NCBI RefSeq assembly: GCF_040412425.1
Contig: NC_089753.1
Location: forward strand, 34,930,413 to 34,994,412
Source of the DNA: Macrobrachium rosenbergii
Taxonomy: Eukaryota; Arthropoda; Malacostraca; Decapoda; Palaemonidae
Reading direction: 5' to 3'
DNA: 64,000 nucleotides
Positions 1 to 30,948 of this stretch are shown piece by piece (within the stretch, counting starts at the first letter, position 1; each line of letters begins with the position of its first letter). A program made the translations under genes and the position numbers. The notes beneath the pieces are model-generated. The model saw only the letters and a list, made by a program, of their open reading frames with translations, did no database searches and was not told where the DNA came from.

Positions 1-2740
1 AAGGAGGATGAGGATGAAAGGAGATTTTTGGGAGATGAAAGGAGATCTGTGAAAGACAAAGCTTAGGAATGACACAAGTGGTGGAATATCACAGGGACCT
101 GCATTACTTTCAACAGTAAGCGAGGGCACAAAGAAGTTAAGAGAGTCATATCTGGCAAGATAAAAACACCAAGTTTCACGGCTGGGCTGCATTTGGAAGG
201 TCTTAGCCGAGACGAGGAACTAGCAGAGAGAAATGGTTTGGTTATGAGACGAAAAGTATGAGTTCTAAACATTGCGTCATAGCTGGGGCGTTGGGAGACA
301 TCAAGAGAGGTTTTGATTGTACTTCTAGGTCGGCAACCACACAGTCTTACTGGAAATAAAATTAATTTATAAAGAATGTAATCATCTGCATTTAAATGGA
401 TACGACTATAGGGGATTTGGCGTTGGATGTTCAAGAGGAAAAAAAACAAGGTGGCATAAAAAAAACCCATATAAGCAGAAGGCAAGAAGGAAGCTACAGT
501 AGGCTACTATGCATGACTGCAGAAATATAGTGGTCAGTCAATTAACGTGTAATGATCTGACAGGAGAGAAGTGAAGTTATTAACATTCTCTGGCCAAAAT
601 GGCTATATAAATTATCTCCGTATGTACGTAGTTGGCTTAAAAGGACCGTTGTGCAAACGGTCGAAAGCTCCCCCCACCTTTTTTTTTAACCCTTTTTTTA
701 TTTTGAAAAATACAATCGCTCAGTTACACTAATGTGGCTTTTTACTTATTTCCGGTCACACTGTAATGATGCACCATAAATGACCGTATGTTCTGCCTGT
801 AATGTCGACATATCTTTGAAAAAGTACGAAGTGAAAAAAGGTATCAGAAATGAACGCTAAAAGAGAGGAAGAGATCCAAAGGTAGGCTACAATGATGTTT
901 CGTATTAAGATAACAAAATTCATGATAACAGCAAATAAAATTTCAAAATTTACTTGGCCTATCTTTAATGTCTAGTAAAATGTAAAAACGCGCGTTCCTA
1001 ATTTGTTTAAAGCCACTTGCAATCAATCAAGGCTTTTGAAGATATCTTACATTAATATAAGATTTTAAGAACATCTCTCGTGATTGATGTGTCAATACGG
1101 GGTCCCTGAAATTCTTGGAATCTTCGGTCACTAGTATATTCGCACTTGATGGCGCTATTTCGGTACAGTTTAAAAAAACAACTTTTTAATTGTAATCATT
1201 CCACCGAATTCAAGGATTAAAGGCACGTCCCATTTATTCATATAGGCGAATAAATTTTTAAAACTAGACTGACAACTATTTTGTTTTCATAAATTCGAAA
1301 AACGTATTCGCAAATTCCTTAACATTTATTTCCATTTCTGTAAGCTCCGAGGCCCCTCAATATTTAGGCTCGTCTACCCTTTATTCCGGGTGATGGCCGT
1401 TTTCTCTTACTGGCAGTGGAAGGAAGATGTAGGAGGATCTACGCTAATTCCCAGGTAACGCCAAGAAATTATAGTGTACACACTAACTACAATAAAACCC
1501 AACAAAAACGATAGAAAATCTCAGTGATGGCCTAAACGTTACAACAGACAAATAACAAGCATGCACATAGTATGCATCCTTCAATTATTGGTTTACTTAC
1601 GTTAAGATATAAATCCTGTTTTACTGACCTACGGCAATTTCCACCCACAGTATTATAATAAAACTTCCTTTATATTTTCAGACGTCAATTCATAAACGAG
1701 AAACTAGAAGCTTCAGTTGCACCAGCTGATAGCCTTTATCATAAATTATGACACTACTGTGACGTAGCTTTTAGTTTGTCTGGAGAAAACTGCAATGGAG
1801 AACCTTAAATTTGGAATTTAAATGAACCCCTGCATTAGCTTTCTCCATCTTTAAAGTCATACGAATTTCATTTTCATAAAGAAAAATGAGGGTTGAGTTT
1901 TGTTAATACTACAGTTAAAACAATATTACTCTCTAAGCAGAAAACAGGAAAATTACTGCTCGTTTGCCTCATTTTCGTACAGAGGAATCGCATTTACGAT
2001 CAGATTTTGTAGGGATAATCGACTTTCAAACCACCAGAAACATGAAACATGTTTATGAACATATGGACATACAATATATCCGTATAGATATAATCATAAG
2101 TAAAAAATTCAACAGGTATTCTTTGAATACTACACACTAATTGAAAGCTTTTTAAATGCAATTGATAAGCATATGGACATAGTTATGTATATCCACATAC
2201 GTAATAATTTCAAGTGAAATTATTAGAAATATTGTTTGAATATTAAACGCTATTAAATGCAATCAATAATTTTAAGAACACTTCGGGTAATTCTTGTTTT
2301 CCTAATCCTACTAGTCCAAAACATTTTAAAGTCTTATGGTACTGTAGCTTTTTTTTGTTTGTTTGTTTCGGCTATGTTGCAGCCAAAATTTGCACGAAAT
2401 AACCAATATGCGTTTTCATTCCGGAACTGAAGCCTAGATCACCTGATGACTTTTTTTGCTCTAACATAGATAAATATTTGCTGTTTGACCCAAGAGCTGG
2501 TAGCTAAATGCTAAAATGGGCTACAAAAAGTTATCAGACACAGCCTTTACGTGAACACCGAAGTTGGCACTGGGTTTGCATGAGGATTTGAATTGGATTG
2601 GCACGTCAAGTCTTTTCAAAACTCATTTAAATCTTATTTATCACCAGAGGTTACGCCTTAGTTATCATAAACTCAGTTCTAATTCTCCTAACTTTGTATT
2701 TCAGTTTCAACAAACTCACTGCTTCATTTACCATAAGTTC
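1..2740. other. Non-coding stretch, left end
   Basis: AT-rich DNA without recognisable exons. A minus-strand open frame of 140 codons (485-63) ends AVKLGVFILPDMTLLTSLCP and looks like part of a repeat. No protein family was recognised and no splice context supports it. Confidence 0.5.
2056..2270 (+). repeat. Diverged ~110-bp tandem duplication
   Basis: ACATATGGACATA ... AAATGCAATTGATAA and GCATATGGACATA ... AAATGCAATCAATAA head the two halves. Heavily diverged, AT-rich. Confidence 0.45.
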
Positions 2741-2749
2741 CTGTTGCCA

Positions 2750-2760
2750 TTTATTTTATT
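2750..2760 (-). terminator. Candidate poly(A) signal of CFAP45
   Basis: Two overlapping AATAAA hexamers on the minus strand, about 620 nt beyond the CFAP45 stop codon. They are the nearest overlapping pair I see downstream. AATAAA is common in AT-rich DNA, so this is only a plausible assignment. Confidence 0.3.
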
Positions 2761-3375
2761 CCATTTCCACCGCCATCAAAACATTTCTTACAGAAAGTAG
2801 CCTTAGAGCAAAACCTACTGGAAGGTTCCGTCCTAATGGCAAAATGGATATCCATTCTTTCCGTTTAACTGTATTGCTTTAACCTGAAGTCTTCTTTCAG
2901 GAATGACAGACAGATTACTCAGTTCAAGTTTGTTCACCCATGACAGTGCCCAAAGATATATTATTGTTTTAAATTCTCCCTTTTTCTAGATATTATTCAC
3001 CAAATGGCTACAACTCTGTCAAGAGGACTTCCTTTTAGTCCGGTTGAATATTGCCCCACTATGAGAGCCACTGCGGGTATAGCTCAGCTAAAGCGTGTTC
3101 TAAAAAAAATATTTTGTATATTTCTGATAAAGTACTGCTTGAATAATCACCTCACCAGGGATGGTTCTGGGCAGCACAGTACTAAAAATCCGCACAGAGT
3201 TACTTCGGCATTATCCTTTTCACGGAATCTTTTCCAAGATTGGTTAAATGTTAACCTGTTCCAGAATTATAATACTTGCAAAGGCTAGCTCAGCAAACGT
3301 TTCGCCCTAAAAAGTTTTTCGAGATTCACTTCGCAACTTTCTCCCCTTTATCACCACCAACAAGCTACGATGATT

Positions 3376-21084
<17,709 letters not shown>

Positions 21085-21333
21085 GATGGTGGCGTCGCGC
21101 CCTGGGGCCTCTGAAACGGGGTTACGGTTCGTTTTTAATGACTTCTGAGCAGCAGCGTTGAGGAGGACGGAGGAGGAGTTAGGAGCAAGTGAGGAGAGGA
21201 CATCAAGAGGAGAGGACATCAAGAGGAAAAGACAAAGGAAAACATTTGTGCAAGATGATAATGATGGCTGGACAGGCCACATTAGAATAAGTGTGATTGT
21301 CACGCAAATTATACCAAACAATGCGAGTTCACA

Positions 21334-21334
<1 letters not shown>

Positions 21335-21419
<85 letters not shown>
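21335..21419 (+). repeat. (TAA)28 microsatellite
   Basis: Perfect trinucleotide tract about 190 bp upstream of the CFAP45 exon-1 acceptor region. Confidence 0.97.
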
Positions 21420-21422
<3 letters not shown>

Positions 21423-21813
21423 TACTGTTTTAAGGCAACAGTTAATCCTAAAATATTTCATCAAAATTATTTTCTTTCACCAATGACCCAAGAAGTTATG
21501 ATTAAAGCGGACAGTGCCTGACTCAGTAAATGGCGCATAGGCCTAAGCCTCCTACCTTGAGGCCAAGGCTAATCACACTCTTATTTCTGTATGATACTGG
21601 TTTATATGTAAAAAAAAAAAATTATTCCCGCTAGTCAGCATGACACCAAGCCACCAAATGGCACTTGGTATGGGATTTGCGGCCCCGTACTCTTTTGCTA
21701 CGATAAGTCGGAGAAATAGGCCTAAAGAGTTACGGGATTTCGAACGTGCACTGATGCGGTACAGAACGGAAATGCCTGAGACTAATTTTGTTGAAAGAGA
21801 GAAAGCTGGGTGG

Positions 21814-22113
21814 GCTACCACATTTGTACGCATCTAATTCCTCCCTGAAAACCTCAAAACCCTCTTCAGTGTTCCTGAGACAGTGAGTACTACTCCCTAC
21901 CTTGCCTTGCATTTGTCAGCCACTCAAGGGTAAGCGGCACTGCTCTTCACAGTCCTGAGAGCCATGGCCTTTTACTTGAAGAGCAATGCCGCTCAGCCTT
22001 GAGTGGCTGACAAATGCAAAGCAAGGTAGGGAGTAGACTCACAGTGTCAGGAACACTGAGGAGGGTTCTCAGGTTTACAGGGAGGAATTAAATGGGTACA
22101 AACGTGGTATAGT
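21814..22113. mobile_element. Long inverted repeat (foldback), arms ~137 bp, 26-nt loop
   Basis: Arms 21814-21950 and 21977-22113 are near-perfect reverse complements (shared CTACTCCCTACCTTGC, GCATTTGTCAGCCACTCAAG and GCTCTTCA). A transcript from either strand would fold into one long hairpin. No coding capacity; looks like a MITE or foldback. Confidence 0.8.
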
Positions 22114-22435
22114 CCATTGCCTGCGGGGGTAAAATTTTGTACGGCAAAAGAAAAAAAATATGTGATGCAGTAGGTGTTCAAGGCTCAGGAACAGAAAAGA
22201 TGAGAGTGCGTTTGTGTTTAATTGAGACAGAGATTGAACAGTTGGCAGGTATGATATGCCTCAAGTTGATGAGAAAGTGTCTTATGGCCACGGGTTCTGA
22301 AAAAACTTCTTGAAAAAAATGTGGTTACCAAAGAAGAATATGTGACATGTTCTTGGAAATGAGACACCAACGAGGAAGATTTCATATGTGTGAGAACAGA
22401 AGATGGAAGATGAAAGGAGAGCTAAAACAAGTAAA

Positions 22436-22502
22436 AAAACGCACCGAAGTTTCTTCGGCGCAATCGAGTTTTCTGTACAGCGTATATCATGGCCACCGGT
22501 AT
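22436..22502 (+). mobile_element. Dispersed repeat family B, 5' fragment
   Basis: Only the first ~65 bp: the CCGAAG-TTT-CTTCGG hairpin, GCAATCGAGTTTTCTGTACAG and ATGGCCACCG. Truncated after that. Confidence 0.65.
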
Positions 22503-22739
22503 TAAAAGTACTGCATATTTCTTAAGTTGTGATGTGAAAGAAGTGCTGAAGTGCAAGGGCCATAATATCCAATATAGATGAGAAAGCGTACAAGACAGAA
22601 GTGAGTGGTGCAGCGTATGTAGGTTTAAGAAGTGCCTAATGACATGCGGAAGTTACTGCACAAGGGTTTCATCATATCCAGTGATATATGTGCAAGCACT
22701 CAAGACACAAGAACGACTCTTCCCCTCAAATCCACCCTC

Positions 22740-23281
22740 GGATCTTTCCTAGTTAGTGACCCCCAGGGGTTTTTGGGGGTCGTTATGTGGGACTAATATT
22801 TCTTGGGGGTCATTCTCCAGGACTAATATTTCTTGGGAGTTATTTTCCAGGACTAATATTTCTTGGGGTCGTTATCTAGGACTAATATTTCTGGGGGGGG
22901 GTTGTTATCTAGGACTAATATTTCTTGGGGGTCGTTATCTAGGACTAATATTTCTTGGGGGTCGTTATCTAGGACTAATATATATTGGGGGTCGTTATCT
23001 AGGAATAATATTTGTTGGGGGTCATTATCTAGGACTAATATTTCTTAAGGGTCATCATCTAGGACTAATATTTCTTGAGGATCGTTATCTAGGACTAATA
23101 TATATTGGGGTCGTTATCTAGGAATAATATTGGTTGGGGGTTGTTATCTAGACTAATATTTTATGATATTTACAGTCTTTTGTTTATGTTTTTACGATCA
23201 TCTCCAACGGGCTTGTACTAAACACGCCGCAAAGGTGGATAACGGGTTAAAACCCTGGGGGGGTCACTATCTAGGAAAGAC
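22740..23281. mobile_element. Family C element with internal tandem expansion
   Basis: Bounded by GATCTTTCCTAGTTAGTGAC and GGGTCACTATCTAGGAAAGA. It has the same core as the compact copy in the opposite orientation (CGGGCTTGTACTAAACACGC), but one side is expanded into a 30-bp array (see separate entry). Confidence 0.7.
22775..23165 (+). repeat. 30-bp tandem array, about 13 units
   Basis: Unit TTGGGGGTCGTTATCTAGGA + CTAATATTTC, exactly 30 bp where best preserved. Because 30 is a multiple of 3, all frames without stops stay open and yield meaningless 10-residue repeats. The unit copies the terminal repeat end of family C. Confidence 0.85.
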
Positions 23282-23406
23282 CCCCACCCCCTGATGCTGA
23301 TCTCGAGCTGATGGACTGAAACACGATTCTTCAGACCTATTCTCGAGAGTATCGCCATTGTCGTCCTCCTTACAACCGTTCACTTCCCGATTCTATAGAA
23401 TAGTCA

Positions 23407-23407
<1 letters not shown>

Positions 23408-23448
<41 letters not shown>

Positions 23449-23615
23449 GTCCATTCTTCTATTCTCAGAATGTCTGTTTTCTCAGCGTAACTTGGGAAGG
23501 GCGCTGTTGGGCTACCTTTTATTAAAGAAAAACGGTTTCCGTGTGGGTTTGTTTCTTTAGGCCGACTACAATTCTTTTCCTTTATTTCCGTTTCTTTGTT
23601 TGTTTAACATATTTT

Positions 23616-23699
<84 letters not shown>
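23408..23699 (+). repeat. (GA)n and (CT)n microsatellites 175 bp apart
   Basis: (GA)17 at 23408-23442 and (CT)41 at 23618-23699 in opposite orientation; a transcript could pair them. Confidence 0.96.
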
Positions 23700-23703
<4 letters not shown>

Positions 23704-23719
23704 AATAAACAGTTCTCTA

Positions 23720-24713
23720 TTCTGAGTGGCTGCTGAAAAATCAGTAACTCGCTCAACAAATATAGTTCACTATTGTGCCTGTTTAAAAATTAGTATCATT
23801 CTATTTGTCTAATTTTGTCTATTTCAATCTACCAACATAAAGCTACTTTTATGCCCTCAGTTTAGCTAACAGTTTTTTTTATTTACCCTCCCCCCCCTCT
23901 CTCTCTCTCGAACACACACACACCCACGCACAAACCTAATTTTAACTTCATACTCGTTATTTTCACACTTCACTAACTTTTCCTTCCCAACGCCTGCACC
24001 AACTGTTTCCGCTTTCAAAATATAGCTTTAAGAGTCCTTATTAAAAGTACTGCTTATTATATTCCTCTCAGGTCGAGTTGACCTCATTCACGTACTTACC
24101 AGATTTATCGTATTTATAGGCATGACTTCTCCTAGACTACAATATAATGACCGTTGTATAGAACAGTTCCATGTTGTCACACGGCGCTGTTTTTATTTCT
24201 GATTTCCTGATGCAATGCTTCGCTTACTCTGGTATTCAAATGTCAGTTTTGGATGATTTTGAGTCCAGTTTTATTTTTCAAATTTAAGCAAATTGTCAAT
24301 TTAAATAACGTAATTAAATGATAGTTGTCTCTCACGGCGACGAGCAAGCAAATCAAGTAGTCAAAATGACAAAACATTACTTCATAAAGGTAATTTCACA
24401 TTAGCGAAACAGGTCTAGGCCTATGGTGAGATCACAGCAGTAAAAGCAAACGTCTAGACTTTCCCAAAGATCATGAAAATGAAGAAGCCGTCAGCAGCAA
24501 GAGCAGCGTTGGGGCCCAGAGGGACAACGTCAGGTTTCGCGGGAATGGAATCTAAAATGAGCTTTGCAAATACCGTAGGTGCCTTGCTATGAAATTTTAA
24601 ATCGAGTTAGAAATGGAATGTGCTCGCCTCTTACGTAAGAAATCTGTCCTTCTCAACCTTTTCGCCACACACACACACGCCTTAGAAGTCATGTCTTGTT
24701 CCTTAGTGGTGCT

Positions 24714-24773
<60 letters not shown>

Positions 24774-25600
24774 ACAAGCGCGAGTAAATTTTACCTTTAT
24801 ACACTGTTTTTATACTTCCTTCCACTGCCTTTCCAGCTGTTACCATTTTAGAATTACACAGTTTACACTTCAAAAGTCCTTCACGATAGCAACGGCATTC
24901 ATTAGTTCGTCCTGTCTGTTCCTACAATCCCGTGAATCTACTTCTTTAACTTACAATAACTTCTCCTTGCATCCTGATCTCTAAAGGTTGCGAGTACATT
25001 TTCGCTGACAGGTTTTCCTAAAAAATAAAATGAAATAGAATGAAAATCAGCCTAAGAGTCTACCCAACCCTTTACCTTTCCTGTACGCACCACTGCCCAA
25101 CATGACGTCCCTTTTCAATTTAAATTAGGGTGGGCTCACTGGCTCTTTTCTCAACAACGGAAATGGGTTTGCTCTACCTGCATCTCATCTGTATACTCAA
25201 ATATCCCTCAACTTTCCCTTCCAAATCTCCCATCTACACAGCCCTCATACTATCCACCCCCCCCTCCGTTTAGATGGGATCCCCTAACTGCCCTTCTCTC
25301 CACTCTTGCTAAATAAGAAGAAACCGGAAACTATCAGAACGACGATGGATGAAGCGAGCATTGGTTTGGTCAGTAGTACTATGTGATCGACCAGGGACGT
25401 GAAAATTTAAACTCCTTTCGGTCTCTGCTCGCTTTCAATAAACTTTTCAAATTTTATCTCTACTTCTTCCATTCATACATAAGAGAAGCTCGTGTTATTT
25501 GATCTAGAATCATTATTATTTTCTCTAATAAAGGATAGAACCGAAAAACAAACAAACACGAAAGTCCAGACTTCTTGTTCTGTCAATTCTAAAGGACTTT
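23720..25600. other. Stretch between CFAP45 exon 1 and its putative first exon
   Basis: Probably the 5' intron if the X-box promoter belongs to CFAP45. Apart from one (CT)n tract I see no exon, repeat family or RNA gene here. Confidence 0.4.
24713..24770 (+). repeat. (CT)29 microsatellite
   Basis: Perfect tract in unannotated DNA. Confidence 0.96.
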
Positions 25601-25619
25601 TGCACACAAATATCTTACC

Positions 25620-26016
25620 TATCGTATAGACAGTAGCCACCGCGGGCTCTGTCAGTAGATACGACTGAAGAGGTACAAAATCTAGTGAATGTTTTACCAT
25701 TTATTAATAGCTGATAAGACCTTACCTTAGCGAATGGATGAGCTTTCCCAACTGAGGAACACAAATACACACGCACTGTCCGAACGCCTTCGCTCGGATG
25801 TGGCCATGGACTTGCGTTTGCATATTAACTAGTCTTATTTGCCAGACAACGTTATTTTGAAAACCATAATAACAATTACCGTTGCCTTCACCTATAATTT
25901 AGACAATACAGTCATGCACGTACTAAAAAACATTTCGCAAAACGAATGTACGGCCAAGTCATGCATTCGAACTCAGCGATTAACCCGACAGAGAGCGTCG
26001 TGGTTACCATGGCAAC
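25620..26016 (-). promoter_or_regulatory. Putative CFAP45 promoter / first-exon region with RFX X-box
   Basis: A perfect 14-bp RFX X-box, GTTACCATGGCAAC, lies at 26003-26016. Downstream on the minus strand are two consensus splice donors: CTAAG|GTAAGG (exon end 25726) and GATAG|GTAAGA (exon end 25619). An ATG at 25700 opens 27 codons to the second donor and could add an alternative N-terminus. RFX factors binding such sites drive ciliary genes in animals, and CFAP45 is the next gene in this orientation. Assignment to CFAP45 is inference; no transcript evidence is available here. Confidence 0.5.
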
Positions 26017-26039
26017 CATATTCCCATTAGGCGTGGTCT

Positions 26040-26048
26040 ATATAAAGG
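26040..26048 (+). promoter_or_regulatory. TATA-like box on the plus strand beside the X-box
   Basis: TATATAAAG follows the X-box by about 24 bp on the plus strand, which would suit a divergent promoter. No plus-strand gene is recognised downstream, so it may be chance. Confidence 0.2.
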
Positions 26049-26656
26049 TTTGCTTTGATCCCTTGGACACCGACGAGATGGAAAACCATAAAATTGAAGA
26101 GATTAAGGTTTTTCTATTCGATTTCACTGCGAGTGACAGAATTTTATACACGGCAACTTAATGTAATCCAACAGTACACTATGAAGATAAAAAAGGCCCA
26201 TAAAAATATATACACGTTGCAACAATATTTCATAAATATATGATTGCAACGCTAATACAGTGTGTTTATAGGGCTTTTTTATCCTCGTATACGTGTACAT
26301 ATGCATACACATTCATATACAGATACACATTTTATACATATTTATATATATATAATTGTATTCTTATGTATATATATTAATGTATTACTCCTATTCCCAC
26401 ATAATTCTCCTATTGTAATCAACGCTTATAAACTCCGGCAGCACAGATTTCGTTTACCTGATTAACTCGAGCAAGTGGAAAAAAAATCAGTTCATGGGGA
26501 ACGTTCGACTTAGGCGTGCAGGTGGTAAGGTAGGTTACGGTCATTTAAACTGCCGTTACTGATTGGCAAGTCAGCCAAACAGTCTGATCGATTGTATGGT
26601 TCAGCGAGACTAAATATGCTATCTGCTTCTTGTTGCGTCCTATATCGGAAGGCTTA

Positions 26657-26954
26657 GTTGAACTGAATTGAATATAGAATTTAGGCCTATAAGGTCATTC
26701 AGCGATGCAACGGAAATTGACAGTATAAAAGGTTTGAAAGGTGTAACAGGAGGAAAACCTTAAAGCAGTTACACTACGAATCAATTGTTAGGAATGAGTG
26801 GAAAGCAAGATGGAAGAAAGATGATATGAAAGGAGGTACAGTAAAAGGAACGAAAGGGGTTGCAGCTAGGGGCCGAAGGGACCATGCAAAGAACCTTAAG
26901 TAATGCCTACGGTGCACCGCATGAGGTGCACTGATGGCACTACCCCCCTACGGG
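26657..26954 (+). mobile_element. Dispersed repeat family A, copy 4
   Basis: Nearly full-length, about 300 bp, ending with the CACCGCATGAGGTGCACTGA palindromic segment and CCCCCTACGGG. An internal deletion removes part of the AAGCGCTGGGACC block. Confidence 0.8.
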
Positions 26955-27647
26955 AGGAGGGACATAGCTGTCCTCAATATTAAACAATGTTAATATTTTG
27001 TTACCATTCCCTGTTAGTAAGCCTATCTTTGTGTCGTCAGTCTAAAATCAAGATCAATGGCTCTCGGTCTAAACTGTTTGCCGAAGCCTGTTTCATGACG
27101 ACTGCATTCCCTGTTAGCTCGTGGAAGGCGATGGCTGAATATTCCGAACACTCGCTGCAATCTCCTTTAGCATCTCAGTTATAACGTCGTTCGTTCTTAT
27201 TCGCCCAAAAATAGAAGCTATTTCACTCGCTCCAGTGCCTGGTAATCTATTAATAATATACTATACTTGGCAACTCTCGGTCGACTTCGTAAGCCGGATA
27301 AAAGAGACTCCTGCGAAACCCGGAGGATTTGTGATGTTTCAGACTAACGCTGATAATGATGTCGGTAAACAGAATCTACCATCATACAAGTACGGTACGG
27401 ACTTCATAGAAACAGGGTACTATAAATAACAGGGAAGAATGGTTAGCTTACTCCCTTCCTTTTACTTATGAAAGAATGATAATCAAATTCTTCTGCTTCC
27501 CTGAACCGACATCATATGAAGCAGTTCAGCTCCACCCAAAGAGAAATAAGAGACCAGCTAATAAATGAAAGTGCATTTTTATATTTCAAAACAAGAGTTT
27601 GGGAATACGAGTGACTTTAAACATTATTTCTAGAAACCTTTGTACCG

Positions 27648-27649
<2 letters not shown>

Positions 27650-27717
<68 letters not shown>
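27650..27717 (+). repeat. (GA)34 microsatellite
   Basis: Perfect tract in intergenic DNA. Confidence 0.97.
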
Positions 27718-27720
<3 letters not shown>

Positions 27721-29004
27721 ATGCCGCTCCCCGATTGTTCTAATAATAATCCGGCCGAGAAACCAGTCAGTAACTTCAATTTTAAGCCAAGTACTCTAGC
27801 ATTCTGACCCAAGTCTCAAAATTCGCTTTATGATTAACATTACATAGACAAAAAAATACCCTCAGAAAAACTGGGTATTGACGCAACAATATTTATAAAA
27901 GCTCTTCAACAACTAAATGAATTCATCTTCCTTTAGGGGTGGGTTAGGAGTTAGTTACAGTAGTCAATCGCTGCCCTTCACACTCGACCGAAGACGCATT
28001 GATAATTAATATAGTACGTCGTACTCCATATTAATTGTCAAATCTACTACCATAACTCAGAAAATATATTTATTTTATCTTGAAAGACCTTATATTTTTA
28101 ATACTGATATCCAAGGGGGAAAATATTGTACAATCTTGTGGCTTCAAATCTGAAGGGTTAGTCTAAAATCAACATCTGAAGCGCAACGAGACTCATATAG
28201 CTTGAAATAATCTATAGCTATAGTCTTTTGACTCAAAGCCCTAGCTGCAAGTAAGCAGAAAATCTTTTCAATATTTTGGACATCCAGTTTTGGTTGACTG
28301 GTGAATCATGACACACATTTCATGCATTATTCCAGTTTTGACAAACAGCTAGTGCAACGCAGACAGTACAGACGAGTCTAACATTCTTAGTAGAAATATT
28401 TGCAGCAGTTTATCTTCATTAGTATTTCATAGTCAAAATTCATTGTCAACATCTTCTCTCTCCCTTCATACGCTGAAGTTCAGCAATTTTTTCTTCTCAG
28501 AAAATGTGGCAACACTGCAATCCTTTTATCTCACATCTCGATTCACTCCCTCATCGAAAGAACTTCGCTCTGCGCATCTTTATATTGTCACAAACGGATA
28601 TACGACAGGCTCAGTCAAAACAATTAGGGCAGGGTTCACTTCATTCTCCTGGTGTTATCATCATTCATGACGTCTAAGGGAACACGCTTTTTATGACACC
28701 ACTCATCACATTCGCATCCTATCCGATCCTTATCTTTTTCTCTGTTGGACTGGCGGGCGATACACAAGTGCTGTTCCCCTCTTGCCGGCCATCTTTTAAA
28801 GTGTCACTGATAACTCTTATTTTCTGCCGGTGTTTTTCCATCTGCAAAACAAAACAAGCGATTCCCAAGAAATAGAAAACGATATATTTGGCTCGCTCAA
28901 TATGCAAGAGCACAAGTCTAACACGTCCGTCCAACTAACCCCCCACCTCTCTCTCTCTCTCGACTAATCAAGGATATATTTCGCGGAGTGAATAAATGGA
29001 TAAA

Positions 29005-29008
<4 letters not shown>

Positions 29009-29053
<45 letters not shown>
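29009..29053 (+). repeat. (TA)22 microsatellite
   Basis: Perfect tract ending in TACATATACA variants. Confidence 0.96.
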
Positions 29054-29065
<12 letters not shown>

Positions 29066-30884
29066 CACACACAGTATAATACAATGTGCGCTTACAACCT
29101 GGTATTCTTAACTGCCCGAAAACTGGCGATAAATGTAATAATAATACTGTAAGCACTGGGGAATGAGGTTCAACTCCTGTTAAAAATGCAACTTCAGTAC
29201 CGATTTGGTATAACGCACAAACTGAAAAATAAACTTAATTGGTAACACCATACTACAATAATTATGAGCGTATATACAGTGTTATATCACATCTGAGCCT
29301 ATGCTTATATCTTTGACACGCTCTGTGTTATCTGACGTTGCAAAAAACTTAGATCAGAAATGAGTTCCCGGGTATACAACAATGATTTTCATTCCACATG
29401 TTTGAGAGTCTAGATTTCATGAACCCCTTAGGCCTTTATCACCTTGACAAGGCTTTCTTTAATTTCTAGGGAAAGTAATTTTATTCAGACACTGAGGTTT
29501 GAATGTTTCCCATTTGGTCACATTATACAACCTTTCAGGAAAGAAGCTTCTATTAACCTTAGTAAATTGAACTACCGAGTTCACGCATGCGCTGCACCTA
29601 TCCAAGAGTGTGTTTAATTATTCGGTGGAGGTACTACATGGGCCAAACAGCCCAGTGCATGACTTGTTACGTCAACATCATTTCCTTAGAAACATCATCC
29701 CTTCTTGTTGATGGCGCTACTACAAACGGACGGGATAATATACCATCTTTCTTCGTGTTGAATGTAGGCCTACTTCACATACAGACACGTCTTCGCACAA
29801 TCCCCGCCAGTTTCATTTTTTATCAACAAAATATTGCACTAAAAAGTAACTCCAGAGTCCAGACACCCGTAACAGTGACCTGCGCAAACCTCTGAAGGAA
29901 AATACGCCATCTGTGGCCCGCAATCAAGAAAATTGTCCTCCGGCAATTTTAGAGGTCCATTATAGTACCAACGCACGAGCATGACTCGACAACTAAATTA
30001 CCGCCTGGCGAATCACTGCCGTCATGAAAGGCTTGCTTTGTTTCTGGCCCTCCCCCCTCCACTTTTCCAGCTGCTTCACCCCCATCACCACAGATCACCA
30101 ACGGACACTACTCTAATTCTTTCAGTCTGGCGAAAATGCACTTTGCAGTAGTCGGCAGCATTATGATGATTGATTGCGTGTGACTTGTCCGAATAGCGTC
30201 GTTGTATCCCATACTGTGGCTTGGTGATCCGATTGAGAGCTTATTAAATAAGAGAAACTTCTCCTTCAAATATATGTTAACATATTTATGTAATTTATAT
30301 GATGATAGCGCAGCCGAGCTGGGAGATTATGAAGAAATGTGCTCCCAAGTCCAAAAGTAACGTCTTGAAATAGGCTTCTGATACGAACTAGTTAATGCAG
30401 ACGTTTTAATGTATTTTCCATACATTTCAATTACATTGGAATAAAGCACACAACACTAAATAAAAAAAATCTTGTAAATTATCAGCATTTATTAAAGACT
30501 ACACTTTCCTTACAACTTGAAATGACTAAAAATTACAACGTGTGAAACGTTCGGGGTAGGTATTAAATGGCACAGACAACAGTAATGCCGGTTTGGTTTT
30601 GGGTGAGCCCCCATTCAGTTAAGTTCGCCCCATCCCTTCTAGCTGACGATGTCCTGCCTTTTCAGGTCATTGTTATTTTGCTTTATGTTTTCTACATATT
30701 TCCATTCCTCGCTTAATATTTATATACCTTGTTTCCAGTTTTACTTATTTTTTCTTATTGCTGGATTGACGTCCCGTGCTATCACGGGTAGGGCAGTTTC
30801 TGTCATATTCCGGCATCTGCTTTCCTCAGCAGCAGCACTTATGTGCGATTCTGCCAAGTAATACTCAGCATAAAATCAAATTAA

Positions 30885-30885
30885 T

Positions 30886-30947
<62 letters not shown>
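30885..30947 (+). repeat. (TA)n microsatellite
   Basis: TA tract with one TG interruption. Confidence 0.96.

Positions 30948-30948
<1 letters not shown>

Noticed and set aside
63..485. 140-codon minus-strand frame at the left edge
   Set aside because: No domain, no splice context and a low-complexity, repeat-like look; not called as a gene.
22756..23121. 121-codon frame with 10-residue repeats
   Set aside because: Translation of the 30-bp satellite of family C; no start context and no homology recognised.
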